From assembly GCA_003978185.1 (NCBI GenBank), contig QOAH01000071.1, positions 1-6,336 on the forward strand: DNA of 6,336 nucleotides, given 5' to 3'. Of this stretch, positions 6,186-6,336 are shown piece by piece. A program made the translations under genes and the position numbers. Every line of letters begins with the position of its first letter. Position 1 is the first letter of the stretch. This DNA comes from Candidatus Thioglobus sp. (GTDB taxonomy: Bacteria > Pseudomonadota > Gammaproteobacteria > PS1 > Thioglobaceae). The notes under the pieces were generated by a model that was given only the letters and a program-made list of their open reading frames with translations, searched no databases and was not told the DNA's origin.

Positions 6186-6335
6186 TCGATCAACCAGATT
6201 GACGCTGCCTACCTTAAGCATTACTTTTTCATCTCGCTCAGGCAAAGTTTTAAACTTTATTTGTGTCATCATACCAACTTCAGGAATCATAAATAACGCC
6301 TTGTCGCCACGTGTGTCAACCACAACACCTTCACC
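6162..6335 (-). CDS. C-terminal fragment of an unidentified protein, possibly RNB-family exoribonuclease
   Basis: The minus strand is open from the window edge for 57 codons and stops at TAA (6164-6162), so the gene begins off-window to the right. The visible residues alternate hydrophobic and polar in a beta-rich pattern: GVVVDTRGDKALFMIPEVG, then TQIKFKTLP, then KVMLKVGSVNLVDRLVNF near the end. This arrangement (a GDxALxxxPEVGM-like strand pair, then a VxVxxVDL-like end) resembles the S1/OB-like C-terminus of some RNB-domain ribonucleases. I make that link from general impression, not a diagnostic motif. It fills the otherwise empty 3' flank and its last 24 nt overlap the lpxH 3' end antiparallel. 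Coding status is fairly likely; the product is uncertain. Confidence 0.6.
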   Translation of the reverse strand, partial: GEGVVVDTRGDKALFMIPEVGMMTQIKFKTLPERDEKVMLKVGSVNLVDRLVNFKPA

Positions 6336-6336
6336 C

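Overview
The window reads as the housekeeping chromosome of a moderately AT-rich Gram-negative bacterium. Protein sequences of GuaA, FabG, FabD, L21, L27, PpiB and LpxH look gammaproteobacterial. LpxH (lipid A synthesis) and a Wzz-type protein imply an outer membrane carrying LPS or another surface polysaccharide. A sulfur-oxidising SUP05/Thioglobaceae-type lineage or a relative is my guess from composition and general resemblance; this is inference only, because no diagnostic metabolic gene is present.

Layout. Positions 2-1105 (+) hold the 3' two-thirds of guaA (GMP synthase), overlapped by 10 nt by tadA (tRNA adenosine deaminase, 1096-1575). Next is a lone, visibly AT-richer gene for a Wzz-type polysaccharide chain-length regulator (1637-2500), which carries an in-frame 33-bp tandem duplication. 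It ends 11 bp from the convergent fabD-fabG pair on the minus strand (fatty acid initiation and reduction, 4184-2512, overlapping by 1 nt). Upstream of fabD is a strong Rho-independent terminator (4250-4276) that closes the minus-strand rplU-rpmA ribosomal operon (4877-4297). A 112-bp intergenic region holds back-to-back promoters, driving rplU leftward and ppiB-lpxH rightward (4990-6185). At the right edge, a minus-strand partial CDS (6335-6162) overlaps the 3' end of lpxH by 24 nt. It may be the C-terminus of an RNB-family exoribonuclease.

The genes serve separate core processes: purine synthesis, wobble-base editing, fatty acid synthesis, ribosome assembly, protein folding and lipid A synthesis. 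FabD/FabG feed the acyl chains that LpxH-dependent lipid A synthesis uses, and a Wzz protein would set the length of a surface polysaccharide, so three of the transcription units touch the envelope. Coding is dense: the longest gene-free gaps are 112 bp. All ten stop codons are TAA or TAG.

I found no CRISPR array, insertion sequence, tRNA, rRNA, riboswitch or defence gene, and no convincing undescribed system. The most unusual items are the orphan Wzz gene with its duplication, and the fabD-fabG pair lacking its usual acpP/fabF neighbours.
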